Shown: piece by piece, positions 6,776-14,686 of the stretch
How positions within the stretch are numbered: the stretch's first letter is position 1
Layout of the letters: every line of letters begins with the position of its first letter
Assembly: GCA_937967725.1 (NCBI GenBank)
Contig: CALBSY010000171.1
Coordinates: 1-21,269 of the forward strand
Source of the DNA: an uncultured Alphaproteobacteria bacterium
GTDB taxonomy: Bacteria > Pseudomonadota > Alphaproteobacteria > Caulobacterales > Aquidulcibacteraceae
Direction: 5' to 3'
DNA length: 21,269 nucleotides
Translations under genes and position numbers: made by a program
Notes under the pieces: model-generated
Told to the model about the DNA's origin: nothing
The model's database searches: none
Seen by the model: only the letters and a program-made list of their open reading frames with translations

Positions 6776-7714
6776 TCAAGCCAGCCGGATTTCGCGCAGC
6801 CTCTCGAACAGGAAATCTTGCGCCGTGATCGCCTCAGGATAGCGGTCTGGATTCTGTGGCGTGATGCAGCTCGGCAGCGTCTCGATCACGAAATCAGGCG
6901 CGAAATGCAGGAAGAACGGGATCGAGTAGCGAGAGATGTGCGCGCGCTCGGGCGCCGGGTTGATCACGCGGTGCGTGGTCGAACGCAGCACGTTGTTCGT
7001 GAGACGCTGGAGCATGTCGCCAATGTTCACGACTATCGCGCCTGCTGGCGGATTGACGTCGAGCCACTGGCCTTCGCGCGTCAGCAGCTGCAGCCCGGCC
7101 TCCTCGGCGCCGAGCAACATCGTGATGGTGTTGATGTCTTCGTGCGCTTCGGCGCGCACGCCTTGGACCCGGGGCGGCGTTGGCGGATAATGCAGCAGAC
7201 GCAACACCGAATTGCCGTCGCGCGTGGCGTTGGCGAAGTAGCTGACCGGAAGCCTCAGAAACGCCGCTATCGAAACCAGCAATTCATCGCCCAAGCGGTC
7301 GAGCGCTTGGTAGAGTGCGTACACGTCGCGCCGGAACGAGGGGACTTCAGTGGGCCAAACGTTGTGCGGCATGTGCGGCCGGTAACGGTGGCCTTCCGGA
7401 AGGTCGCGTCCGACGTGCCAAAATTCCTTGAGATCGACCTTGTCAGCACCTTTCGCAGCTTCGAGCCCAAACGGCACGTAACCGCGTTGGCCCGCCCCGC
7501 CTTGCGCATGGTATCGGCGCTTCACGTGCTCGGGCAACGCGAACAACGCCTTGGTTGCTTCGAGCGCACGCGCAATCAGCGCCTCGTCCAGTCCGTGATC
7601 GCGCACGATGGCGAAACCGAAGCGTTGGTAGCTCTCTCCCATTGCCTCTGCGAAGCCCGCCGGATCGCCGCGCCGGTCGCGCATTGAAAGAGTGGGGAGC
7701 GTTTGCAACACCAT
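6776..7714 (-). CDS. 2-oxoglutarate/Fe(II)-dependent oxygenase, isopenicillin N synthase family
   Basis: 312 residues from ATG 7714. The N-terminal DIOX_N region includes SYQRFGFAIVRDHG. The jelly-roll core has the iron ligands H191 and D193 in AEAHEDINTITML and H248 in STTHRVINP, and the 2-oxoglutarate-binding R262/S264 in SRYSIPFFLHF. Family members hydroxylate or desaturate small molecules; the substrate here is not apparent, though bacterial homologues of this form are usually soluble cytosolic enzymes. No clear Shine-Dalgarno precedes 7714; a TTG at 7741 would add nine residues but does not improve the fit. Convergent with the SDR gene, divergent from the GIY-YIG gene. Confidence 0.87.
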   Translation of the reverse strand: MVLQTLPTLSMRDRRGDPAGFAEAMGESYQRFGFAIVRDHGLDEALIARALEATKALFALPEHVKRRYHAQGGAGQRGYVPFGLEAAKGADKVDLKEFWHVGRDLPEGHRYRPHMPHNVWPTEVPSFRRDVYALYQALDRLGDELLVSIAAFLRLPVSYFANATRDGNSVLRLLHYPPTPPRVQGVRAEAHEDINTITMLLGAEEAGLQLLTREGQWLDVNPPAGAIVVNIGDMLQRLTNNVLRSTTHRVINPAPERAHISRYSIPFFLHFAPDFVIETLPSCITPQNPDRYPEAITAQDFLFERLREIRLA

Positions 7715-7812
7715 CGAGTCGCAGGATCGCGCCGCCCGCAAACGGGCGCAATGTCTTAACGGCGCGTTTACGATTCGAGGCCGAGCCTCCTGCCCGGAAA
7801 GGGAGCAGGCCC

Positions 7813-8247
7813 ATGTTTTTCTTCGGAGCGCACTCCTGGCGCGGCGAGAGCGGCCGCCGCTATCGTTTCAAATGCGTGTTGACCAAGGCGGGAATGCCGC
7901 CCAATGGCGTCGGCGGCATCTATATTTTCGTTCGCCGGCGCTGGGCGTTCTTCATGGAACCGCTCTATGTCGGCAAGGCTGCCGATTTGCGCTCGCGCTT
8001 GCTCGGGCACGAGAAATGGGGCCGGGCCTATTGGTATTACGGGGCCACCGAGCGTTATGTTTTGGGTCCGATCCGAGACGAGGTCGACCGCCGCCGTATT
8101 GAGGAAGACCTGATCCTGGGCCTCAAACCGCGTATGAACGACGTGGAGATTCCGCAGGCGAAGGCGGCTAGGCCCCGCCGCACCGCCGCGGCGGCTAGGC
8201 TATTCGATATGAGCGCAATCTTCGGCAGAAGACCGCAGAACGCGTAA
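7813..8247 (+). CDS. Small GIY-YIG superfamily protein
   Basis: 144 residues. GIY at 35-37 and YVG at 52-54 mark the first two strands; LRSRLLGH follows with a candidate catalytic Arg (R60 or R62), then Glu in RRRIEEDLI (E97/E98) and Asn in KPRMND (N109). All the residues used by GIY-YIG nucleases for hydrolysis are thus present, with Val for Ile in the second motif. The domain fills most of the protein and there is no separate DNA-binding module; the Arg/Ala-rich tail (about 115-144) is basic. Stand-alone proteins of this kind occur in many proteobacteria with little known function. GGGAG upstream supports ATG 7813; the frame is open further upstream but without family similarity. A GC-rich hairpin follows the stop. 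Confidence 0.75.
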   Translation: MFFFGAHSWRGESGRRYRFKCVLTKAGMPPNGVGGIYIFVRRRWAFFMEPLYVGKAADLRSRLLGHEKWGRAYWYYGATERYVLGPIRDEVDRRRIEEDLILGLKPRMNDVEIPQAKAARPRRTAAAARLFDMSAIFGRRPQNA

Positions 8248-8261
8248 TCTTGCCCGCTTGA

Positions 8262-8279
8262 CCCGCCCGTAAGGGCGGG
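8262..8279 (+). other. GC-rich hairpin with a GNRA-type loop between two genes
   Basis: CCCGCCC (8262-8268), GTAA (8269-8272), GGGCGGG (8273-8279): a perfect seven-pair stem closed by a GUAA tetraloop. It starts 14 bases after the GIY-YIG stop and ends about 15 bases before the TVP38 gene start. No T-run follows, so it is not a standard intrinsic terminator. It may pause transcription, protect a 3' end, or hamper translation of the next gene. Confidence 0.45.
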
Positions 8280-8294
8280 CGAGAGCCGGTGCGG

Positions 8295-9062
8295 ATGAAC
8301 GACTCCGCACCCGAAACGACCCAGAACAAGACGCCGGTGGCGCGCCCGCGCCTTGCCGCGCGCGTTGCGGACTTCGTCAACAACATGGATGCGCGCGCTT
8401 GGCGCGCCGTGGCCGTTTCGGTGGCTATGGTGGTCGTGGTCGCCATCATGCTGGTGGTGGGGCGCCTCTATTACGGCGCTGAGATCGAAGCTTTTATCGC
8501 CAGCACGCTCGGCGAAGCACGGCGTGCTCACTGGGGGCTCCCGGTGGCCATCCTCGTCTTCGTGCTGACAGCGTATGTCGGGGCGCCCCAAATCGTGCTG
8601 ATCGGAGCGTGCGTAGTGGCGTTTGGTCCGGAACAGGGCTTTTGGTTCGCCTGGGTCGCCACAATCTGTTCGGGCGCGACGACCTATTTCACCGGCCGTC
8701 TCGCCAGCGCTGAAACGCAGCGGCGCTTTGGCGGCGCCACGGGCGGGCGGTTCACGCGCTTTATGGGCAAGAACGGCTTTCTCGCCAGTCTGATCGTGCG
8801 TTTCGTACCGACCGCGCCATTCGTCGTCGTCAACATGGCTTTCGGCGCTGCCCGCGTCGGATTTTGGGGGTTCATCGCCGGACTCACTTTGGGTGTGCTG
8901 CCCAAGACGGCGATCATCGCCTTCGCCGGCGATGGCATCATGGATGCCCTCGAAGGCCGGCTTGGCTCAGCCGCTCTGATGGGGGTCGCGGCGATCGGCC
9001 TATGGCTGCTTGTCGTTGTGGTAGTGCGCCGCTTCATCCGGTCAACGCCGCCCTCAAGTTGA
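8295..9062 (+). CDS. TVP38/TMEM64 (DedA-like) family membrane protein
   Basis: 255 residues from ATG 8295 (a GTG at 8289 would add two residues). A charged N-terminus of about 35 residues is followed by a first TM helix, then AYVGAPQIVLIGACVVAFGP and FAWVATICSGATTYFTGRLA, and the family signature VRFVPTAPFVVVNMAFGAAR followed by FIAGLTLGVLPKTAIIAF, then a final helix and a basic tail. This is the VTT/SNARE-associated domain found in TVP38, TMEM64 and DedA proteins, implicated in lipid or scramblase-like functions and, for DedA, in undecaprenyl phosphate recycling. The specific substrate is not known for this branch. The ribosome-binding site is poor and sits next to the 8262-8279 hairpin. Confidence 0.85.
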   Translation: MNDSAPETTQNKTPVARPRLAARVADFVNNMDARAWRAVAVSVAMVVVVAIMLVVGRLYYGAEIEAFIASTLGEARRAHWGLPVAILVFVLTAYVGAPQIVLIGACVVAFGPEQGFWFAWVATICSGATTYFTGRLASAETQRRFGGATGGRFTRFMGKNGFLASLIVRFVPTAPFVVVNMAFGAARVGFWGFIAGLTLGVLPKTAIIAFAGDGIMDALEGRLGSAALMGVAAIGLWLLVVVVVRRFIRSTPPSS

Positions 9063-9164
9063 GCGCGGGCCGCCCGCCGCGCAGTGAGCGATTCATCGAA
9101 ATTGGGCGGTTTCTCCCACGCCAGCGATGACGCGCGCGCTTCAACGCGCTAGCGTCGCCGCGCG

Positions 9165-10475
9165 ATGAAACGGCTCCTCGCCGCCGCCGCCCTGGCGCTT
9201 GCCGCCTGCGGTGGAGATCCGCCGCCGCCTGACCGGGGCTACGGCGCCAATCCGGAATTGCCCGCGCCGCAGAGCGGCGGCTTTCCAACCCTCAACGCCG
9301 CCGAGGCGGCTGGCTGGCCCGATAATGCTGCGCCGACAGCGCCAGCGGGATTCACGGTGACGCGCTACGCGGAGAACCTGGCGCATCCGCGTTGGATTTA
9401 CACGCTGCCGAACGGGGACGTGCTGGTTGCCGAGAGCGCGACCCGGCCCACACAAGGCGGCGGTCTCGAGGGCTGGATTCGCAATATGATGCAGCGGCAC
9501 GCGGGCGCGCTCGATCCGAGTGCTGATCGCATTACGCTGTTGCGCGACGCCGATGGCGATGGCGCCGTGGACGCGCGCCACGTCTTCGCGGAGAACCTCA
9601 ACCAGCCGATGGGCATGCTGTTGGTGGGTGACTATTTTTACGTGGCTAACACCGACGCGGTCGTTCGCTTTCGCTACACCCAAAATGCCGTGCGCGTGCC
9701 CGGAAGCCCGGAAACGGTGCTCGAACTGCCGCACCGTGACGTCAACAACGGCCACTGGACGCGCACGCTCGCCGCGTCGCCGGACCGCGCCAAGCTCTAT
9801 GTAGCGGTCGGCTCCGTCACCAATATCGCGGACGAAGGCATGGAGGTCGAGGAAGGTCGCGCCGCGATTTGGGAATTCAATCCAGACGGCTCTGAGGCGC
9901 GCGTGTTTGCGTCGGGCCTGCGCAATCCCGTCGGTATTGAATTCCAGCCTCAGTCGGGAGCACTGTGGGTCGCTGTCAATGAGCGTGATATGCTCGGCGA
10001 CAACCTTGTGCCCGACTATTTCACGAGCGTGCGAGAAGGCGGGTTTTACGGCTGGCCGTACTCCTATTTCGGTCAACACGTTGACCAGCGCGTGCGGCCG
10101 CAGCGGCCTGACCTTGTGGCCACGGCGATCGCGCCAGACTACGCCCTGGGCTCGCACACCGCTTCGTTAGGTCTGCATTTCTACGCGTTAGACGCGTTGC
10201 CAGAACGCTATTGGTACGGGGCCTTCATAGGACAGCACGGATCGTGGAATCGCAGCGAGCCTGCGGGCTACAAGGTTGTGTTTGTGCCATTCTCCGGCGG
10301 CCAACCGGCCGGCGAAATCGAAGATTTCTTGACGGGCTTCCTCAACGCGGAGGGGCAAGCGCTGGGTCGTCCTGTTGGCGTTGCGAGCGACCGCACCGGC
10401 GCCATTTTAGTGGCGGACGATGTCGGTGACATCATTTGGCGCGTCGCCTACGACCAGCCCGCCGCGCCACAATAG
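9165..10475 (+). CDS. PQQ-type sorbosone dehydrogenase-like lipoprotein
   Basis: 436 residues. A short signal peptide ends in a lipobox (LAAC, Cys15), followed by Gly-Gly and a Pro-rich linker, which suggests a lipid anchor and, by the rule that avoids Asp at +2, the outer membrane. The beta-propeller carries family motifs: HPRWIYTLPNGDVLVAE, GHWTRTLAASPD, SGLRNPVGIEFQPQSG, VNERDMLGD with PDYFT, GGFYGWPYSYFGQH, and FIGQHGSWNR followed by GYKVVFVPF. These are typical of L-sorbosone/soluble aldose dehydrogenase-like proteins that use pyrroloquinoline quinone; real substrates are mostly unknown. A DADGDGAVD loop at 128-136 looks like a Ca2+ site. No PQQ synthesis genes are in the window. The gene ends three bases before the convergent protease gene. 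Confidence 0.85.
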   Translation: MKRLLAAAALALAACGGDPPPPDRGYGANPELPAPQSGGFPTLNAAEAAGWPDNAAPTAPAGFTVTRYAENLAHPRWIYTLPNGDVLVAESATRPTQGGGLEGWIRNMMQRHAGALDPSADRITLLRDADGDGAVDARHVFAENLNQPMGMLLVGDYFYVANTDAVVRFRYTQNAVRVPGSPETVLELPHRDVNNGHWTRTLAASPDRAKLYVAVGSVTNIADEGMEVEEGRAAIWEFNPDGSEARVFASGLRNPVGIEFQPQSGALWVAVNERDMLGDNLVPDYFTSVREGGFYGWPYSYFGQHVDQRVRPQRPDLVATAIAPDYALGSHTASLGLHFYALDALPERYWYGAFIGQHGSWNRSEPAGYKVVFVPFSGGQPAGEIEDFLTGFLNAEGQALGRPVGVASDRTGAILVADDVGDIIWRVAYDQPAAPQ

Positions 10476-10478
10476 CGA

Positions 10479-12023
10479 CTAGTTGCGCGCCTCGCAGCGC
10501 CACACCAAACGTTGTGACGCGTCGCCTTCGGCGAATTGCATCAGCGTTTCGTTGCGGCGCGCCACAGCTTCAGGATCGCCCTGGCAGCCGCGGCCGACGC
10601 TGGACTCCGCGACGGCCTGATTGGCCCGCGCAAACTCGCTTTCATCCAGTGGATAGCGCTCGCGTCTGAACTCGCCTGTATTGGGATCGATGGTGAGGAC
10701 ATCGAGCGCGCGCGCTTCGCCGAGCACGATTGCGCGCCGATACCGTGCGCCATTGTCAAGCGGGGCGTAGAGCGTACGCTCGTTCACGCAAAGCGCGCCC
10801 GACGCGGTGAAGCTCATGTCGGATACGCCCTGCGCACCTTGGCTGGCTTCGCGATCGAGCGTGCAGGCGATCGAGCCGCTGAAATCCGCAGGTGCAAGCG
10901 CGGCTGCCTCGGTGTCTTCGCCGCCTTGGGCGCGCAGCAAGGCGACTCCCGCGGCCACGATAAGGATAGCCGCGATTGCTGCGCCTCCAACAACAGCCAC
11001 GACTCCCATGCGGCCACGCCGCGGCGGATCGAACGGTTCCGGCTGCGTCGTTTGCGGCTGATGCGGATGATGTTCGACGTGAACCGGGGCGCGCCGGCGC
11101 GACAACACCACCGCGCCTAGCACGCAAACCGCCACGAACAGCGCCAGAGTGCCCCCAATCAGGATCACCACCGCAATGCGTGTCAGCCGGTCCGCCGTTT
11201 CCAGCTTGCTGGCGAGTTCTTCGTTTTGCGTCTGCAGCGCATTGATGGTTTGGGAGCGCTCGGCCTCGATGCGTTCGGCGAACGAGAGGCAGCGCTCGTC
11301 GCTCAGTGTTGGCGTTACGCCGGCTTCGTCGAGAAATTGTAGGAGTTGCGCCGCGCGTGTGGAAACGCCGCGCGTTTCACGCGTGTCCGCGCCGGAGACA
11401 TGCCAGGAATTCACCCCAAGCACGCGGCCGCATTCGTCAAGCAGCGGTCCGCCGGACGAGCCTGATGAAATCACCGCTTGGTGGTTGATGGTGGGAATTG
11501 ACTCTCCGGTGGGAGCGCGGTCGCGCAGCGAGGCAATCTGCCCAGAAGTGCGTGAAGGAGGGGTGGGGCGCAGCAGGTCCGCGCCGGTCGCGCCCTGGTA
11601 GTCCACATCTGGGTAACCCATCGCCACCACCCCGTCGCCGGGATGCGGCTCAACGGTGGATATGGTCAGCGGCACGATGTCGGGGCCGCCGCCGAACTCA
11701 AGCAGCGCTAGCTCGGATAGCGGTGAATATCGGATGATGCGCGCGGGGATCAGCCCCTCACCCTGAGGCGGCACGATCGCAATACCGTACTCCGCCCGCT
11801 GCCGCGCAGGAGCCACGACGTGGGCGTTGGTGACGACGAGATTGGGCGCAACCACGAACCCTGAGCCGGAGCCGTACAGCAGGCGGCCTTCTGGGCTTTC
11901 CAGGATAACCACCACACGCACGATGCCGCGCTCGGCCTCGTCGACACCGGTCTGCGCCGCGGCCGTCCCCGCCAGCGCCAGAAATAGCGCCGCCGCCAGG
12001 AACTTTAACGTCTTAGCGACCAA
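10479..12023 (-). CDS. Membrane-anchored trypsin-like serine protease with two further TM helices
   Basis: 514 residues if started at TTG 12023, which has GGGGA six bases upstream and gives a clean signal peptide (MVAKTLKFLAAALFLALAGT, cut near AAAQ). The protease domain (about 30-235) has VVTNAHVV with H68 and SSGSSGGPLLDECG with S190; the usual Asp position (D-L-A-L-L) reads SELALL, so Glu104 stands there. A likely coiled coil (245-280) leads to a TM helix (about 283-308), a His/Pro-rich loop with Arg clusters at both ends, a second TM (about 340-363) and a periplasmic C-terminal domain of about 150 residues containing four Cys and no family I recognise. Charge pattern predicts both terminal domains in the periplasm. 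The open frame extends to 12266 but that part is Arg/Cys-rich and looks non-coding. Confidence 0.8.
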   Translation of the reverse strand: MVAKTLKFLAAALFLALAGTAAAQTGVDEAERGIVRVVVILESPEGRLLYGSGSGFVVAPNLVVTNAHVVAPARQRAEYGIAIVPPQGEGLIPARIIRYSPLSELALLEFGGGPDIVPLTISTVEPHPGDGVVAMGYPDVDYQGATGADLLRPTPPSRTSGQIASLRDRAPTGESIPTINHQAVISSGSSGGPLLDECGRVLGVNSWHVSGADTRETRGVSTRAAQLLQFLDEAGVTPTLSDERCLSFAERIEAERSQTINALQTQNEELASKLETADRLTRIAVVILIGGTLALFVAVCVLGAVVLSRRRAPVHVEHHPHQPQTTQPEPFDPPRRGRMGVVAVVGGAAIAAILIVAAGVALLRAQGGEDTEAAALAPADFSGSIACTLDREASQGAQGVSDMSFTASGALCVNERTLYAPLDNGARYRRAIVLGEARALDVLTIDPNTGEFRRERYPLDESEFARANQAVAESSVGRGCQGDPEAVARRNETLMQFAEGDASQRLVWRCEARN

Positions 12024-12380
12024 GCAGAATCCCCGCCCCAAACCATGTTGTCCCCGTGAAATAATCGGGCGCCGGCGCCCCCGCCGCAAGCACGCGCGCC
12101 AGCGAGGCCCGCCCAGTGTGTCTTCGCAGCCCTTTGCGCCGGCTATGCGGCAACAGCGGCCCGGCCCTTGCATCCCGGGGAGCATCGCGGCAAGTGCGTT
12201 CCGTCGGCGACAGGGGCGGTCGGCGGCGGATGCGCGAGCCTGCGGGTTTGCGCGCACACGCCCCATCGCCCTTATTCCAGCCTCATGGCTGGCGCCGTCT
12301 CAAGATTGTTAAGCTTGCCGCGTTAAGCCCCAAACAGGGCTGATTCGGCCGGAATGCTCCAGCGGCGAGGTTTTCCCAGT
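12024..12380. promoter_or_regulatory. Divergent intergenic region between protease and mreB
   Basis: About 357 bases with no convincing gene. Must hold promoters for the rod-shape operon and the protease, though I cannot assign -35/-10 boxes. Visible elements: a perfect hairpin CCAGCC-TCAT-GGCTGG at 12277-12292 with no T-run, a direct repeat GTTAAGC at 12308-12314 and 12322-12328, a short AGCCC/GGGCT inverted repeat just after it, and a GATTC site at 12342-12346 that fits the GANTC target of CcrM-type methylases. The first 240 bases stay open on the minus strand but encode implausible Arg-rich sequence. Confidence 0.5.
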
Positions 12381-13427
12381 ATGCTCGGCAATATGTTCGG
12401 TCTCGTAGCGCCGGATCTGGCGATCGATCTCGGGACCGCGAACACGCTCATTCACGTGAAGGGCCGGGGCATCGTCTTGGACGAGCCGTCGGTAGTCGCC
12501 TACGTCAACGAAGGCGGCCGCAAGGTTGTTTACGCCGTCGGCGCCGAGGCCAAGACGATGCTCGGCAAAACCCACCGAAACATGGAGGTCATTCGCCCGC
12601 TGCGCGATGGCGTCATCGCCGACTTCGACGTTGCCGAGGAGATGATCAAGCAATTCATCCGCAAGGTGCTGCCGCGCCCCGCGTTGATATCGCCGCAGAT
12701 CGTCATCTGCGTGCCGACGGGCGCCACCCCTGTGGAGCGGCGCACGATCCTTGAGAGCGCGCAGGCGTCGGGCGCACGCCGCGTGAAGCTGATTGAAGAA
12801 CCCGTTGCGGCCGCGCTCGGCGCTGGCCTGCAGATCGACGATCCCTCCGGCTGCATGGTCGTCGATATCGGCGGCGGCACCACCGAGATCGCGGTGCTCT
12901 CTCTCGGCGGCCTCGTCTGGTCGCGTTCGCTGCGCGAAGCGGGCGACAAGATGGATGAAGCCATTATCCAATATCTGCGCCGGCACGAGAATCTGATGAT
13001 CGGCGACTCAACCGCCGAACGCATCAAGAAAGAGATCGGCACCGCCAAAGCTCCCGACCACGGGCAGGGCATGTCGATGCCGATCAAAGGCCGCGACAAC
13101 CTCTCCGGCGTGCCGAAGGAAATTACCGTCAATGAAGCTATGGTGGCGGAAGCGTTGGCCGAACCGGTCACCCGCATCGTTGACGCGGTTCGCCAGGCTT
13201 TCGAGCAGATGCCGCCCGAACTGGCAGCCGATATTTACGACCATGGGCTAATGCTAACCGGCGGCGGCGCGCTGCTCCGCAATCTCGACACCGTTTTGCA
13301 GGAACGTATTTCGATCCGCGTGTCGGTGGCTGACGATCCGCTGCGGTGTGTGGTGAAAGGCTGCGGAATCGCGCTCGACACGATAAATTCGTCGGAAGCC
13401 CGCCGGCTGCTCACCGAAGAAGTTTGA
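12381..13427 (+). CDS. mreB: Rod shape-determining actin homologue MreB
   Basis: 348 residues from ATG 12381, matching the usual MreB length; an upstream ATG at 12354 and a downstream one at 12393 are alternatives. Actin-fold motifs are intact: phosphate-1 loop DLGTANT (16-22), the EPVAAALGAGL segment with IEEP (137-141), phosphate-2 VDIGGGTTEIAVL (161-173), GDKMDEAI, TAERIKKEIGTA and the adenosine loop LTGGGALLRNLD. MreB polymerises under the inner membrane with ATP and orients peptidoglycan synthesis along the cell side. It heads a five-gene elongasome operon, with mreC starting 32 bp later. No frame damage or missing key residues are seen. Confidence 0.97.
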   Translation: MLGNMFGLVAPDLAIDLGTANTLIHVKGRGIVLDEPSVVAYVNEGGRKVVYAVGAEAKTMLGKTHRNMEVIRPLRDGVIADFDVAEEMIKQFIRKVLPRPALISPQIVICVPTGATPVERRTILESAQASGARRVKLIEEPVAAALGAGLQIDDPSGCMVVDIGGGTTEIAVLSLGGLVWSRSLREAGDKMDEAIIQYLRRHENLMIGDSTAERIKKEIGTAKAPDHGQGMSMPIKGRDNLSGVPKEITVNEAMVAEALAEPVTRIVDAVRQAFEQMPPELAADIYDHGLMLTGGGALLRNLDTVLQERISIRVSVADDPLRCVVKGCGIALDTINSSEARRLLTEEV

Positions 13428-13459
13428 GCCGGCGGCGCGCGTAGAGAGGCGGGCAAGAC

Positions 13460-14686
13460 GTGGCCAGACGCAGAAGCGTGATGCGGCGCGCGGGTGCGGG
13501 TCGAAGGATCCCGCCCGGCGTGCTGTTGGCCATCGTGCTAGTGGTCGCTGCCGCTGCGCTGGTTGTTACGCAGGCGACGCAATCGCAAACCGGGCAAGCT
13601 GCGCAACAGGCTGGCGACGGCGCAGCCGCTGCTGCGGGACGCGCGGCCACGGGACCGGTTCGCGCTGGCGAGAACCTGCTCGATCGGATCGGTTCGATGT
13701 GGGGAGCCAGCGCGCGCATCCAGGAGCTTGAGCGCGAGAACCGCGAGCTACAAGCCTGGCGCGAACTGGCTGAACGGTTAGCTGAGCGCAACGCGCGCTA
13801 CGAAGCGCTGCTCGGCATGCCGGAGGATTCTTTCGGCGAAGGCGCCGATGTTGAGCACTCGATTGCGGCTCAACTGGTGCTGGATTCCGGTGGTCCGTTC
13901 ACGCGTACTCTGGTCGCCAACGCAGGCGCCGATCACGGCGTCCGCGTCGGCTATATCTCCGTGAATGAGAACGGCCTGATCGGACGCGTCGTGTCGGTGG
14001 GCCAGCGCTCGTCGCGCATCCTTATGGTGGACGATTACAACTCCCGTATTCCGGTAATGGGCGAAGCTTCGCGCGTGCGCGCCGTGCTGGCGGGACAGGC
14101 GACGCGCCCGCCCGATCTCTACACCCACCCGTTTCAAATGCAGTCGCCGCGGCTCGACTTCATCGTCGGCGCGCAAAGCCTGCGCGAAGGCGAGCGCGTC
14201 GTGACCTCGGGCGATGGCGGCCTCTATCCGCGCGGCATTCCTGTAGGCGTTGCGCGCCGCAGCGGCGATGGCTGGCGCGTTGCACTCGCCGCCTCGCAGC
14301 GCCCGATCGATTTCGTGCGAATCCTGCCGTATGTCGGCATCGAACGGCCGGAAGACACCTTGGTTGAAGACGACGGACCGCCGCTCTCTGCTTCCTCGTC
14401 TTTCTCAAGCATCGGCCGCGAGACGATGACGCCGCCGCCGACTGCGCCGGTCACATCAGCTGAGCCGTCTCGGCCGCGCCAACCTCCCGCGCGCACGACG
14501 CCCTCGGCGCAACCGGCAAGCACCCAAACGCCGGCGCCGGCACAACCGCGTCCGCAGCCGCCTACGCAGATCGAGCCTGCGCCGGCGGCAACGCAGCCAG
14601 CGCAAAATCCGCCCGCGCAAACGCCTGCTGCGCAAGCGTCCCCGCCGAACGCTGCTCCCTCGCAACCGCCGGAGCAACAAGAGTGA
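13460..14686 (+). CDS. mreC: Rod shape-determining protein MreC
   Basis: 408 residues from GTG 13460 (ATG 13481 is a possible alternative seven codons on). A single TM helix at about 20-37, an Ala/Gln-rich stretch, a coiled coil at about 85-117, then the periplasmic double beta-barrel with GGPFTRTLVANAGADHGV, GLIGRVVSVGQRSSRILMV and the DFIVGAQSLREGERVVTSGD stretch. MreC links MreB and MreD to PBP2 and is thought to activate RodA-PBP2. From about 330 onward the protein is a low-complexity Pro/Ala/Gln/Thr tail of some 75 residues ending PPEQQE, an extension seen in several alphaproteobacterial MreCs but variable in length. The stop overlaps the mreD start (GTGA). Confidence 0.93.
   Translation: MARRRSVMRRAGAGRRIPPGVLLAIVLVVAAAALVVTQATQSQTGQAAQQAGDGAAAAAGRAATGPVRAGENLLDRIGSMWGASARIQELERENRELQAWRELAERLAERNARYEALLGMPEDSFGEGADVEHSIAAQLVLDSGGPFTRTLVANAGADHGVRVGYISVNENGLIGRVVSVGQRSSRILMVDDYNSRIPVMGEASRVRAVLAGQATRPPDLYTHPFQMQSPRLDFIVGAQSLREGERVVTSGDGGLYPRGIPVGVARRSGDGWRVALAASQRPIDFVRILPYVGIERPEDTLVEDDGPPLSASSSFSSIGRETMTPPPTAPVTSAEPSRPRQPPARTTPSAQPASTQTPAPAQPRPQPPTQIEPAPAATQPAQNPPAQTPAAQASPPNAAPSQPPEQQE

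Noticed and set aside
6770..7687. Plus-strand open frame opposite the 2OG oxygenase
   Set aside because: No motifs and shadow-like composition; the minus strand has all iron ligands.
12024..12266. N-terminal extension of the protease by 81 codons
   Set aside because: Arg/Cys/Gly-rich sequence before a clean signal peptide; TTG 12023 with GGGGA upstream explains the start better.
12309..12326. CtrA-type site (two TTAA half-sites) before mreB
   Set aside because: The half-sites are 10 bases apart, whereas CtrA boxes need seven.
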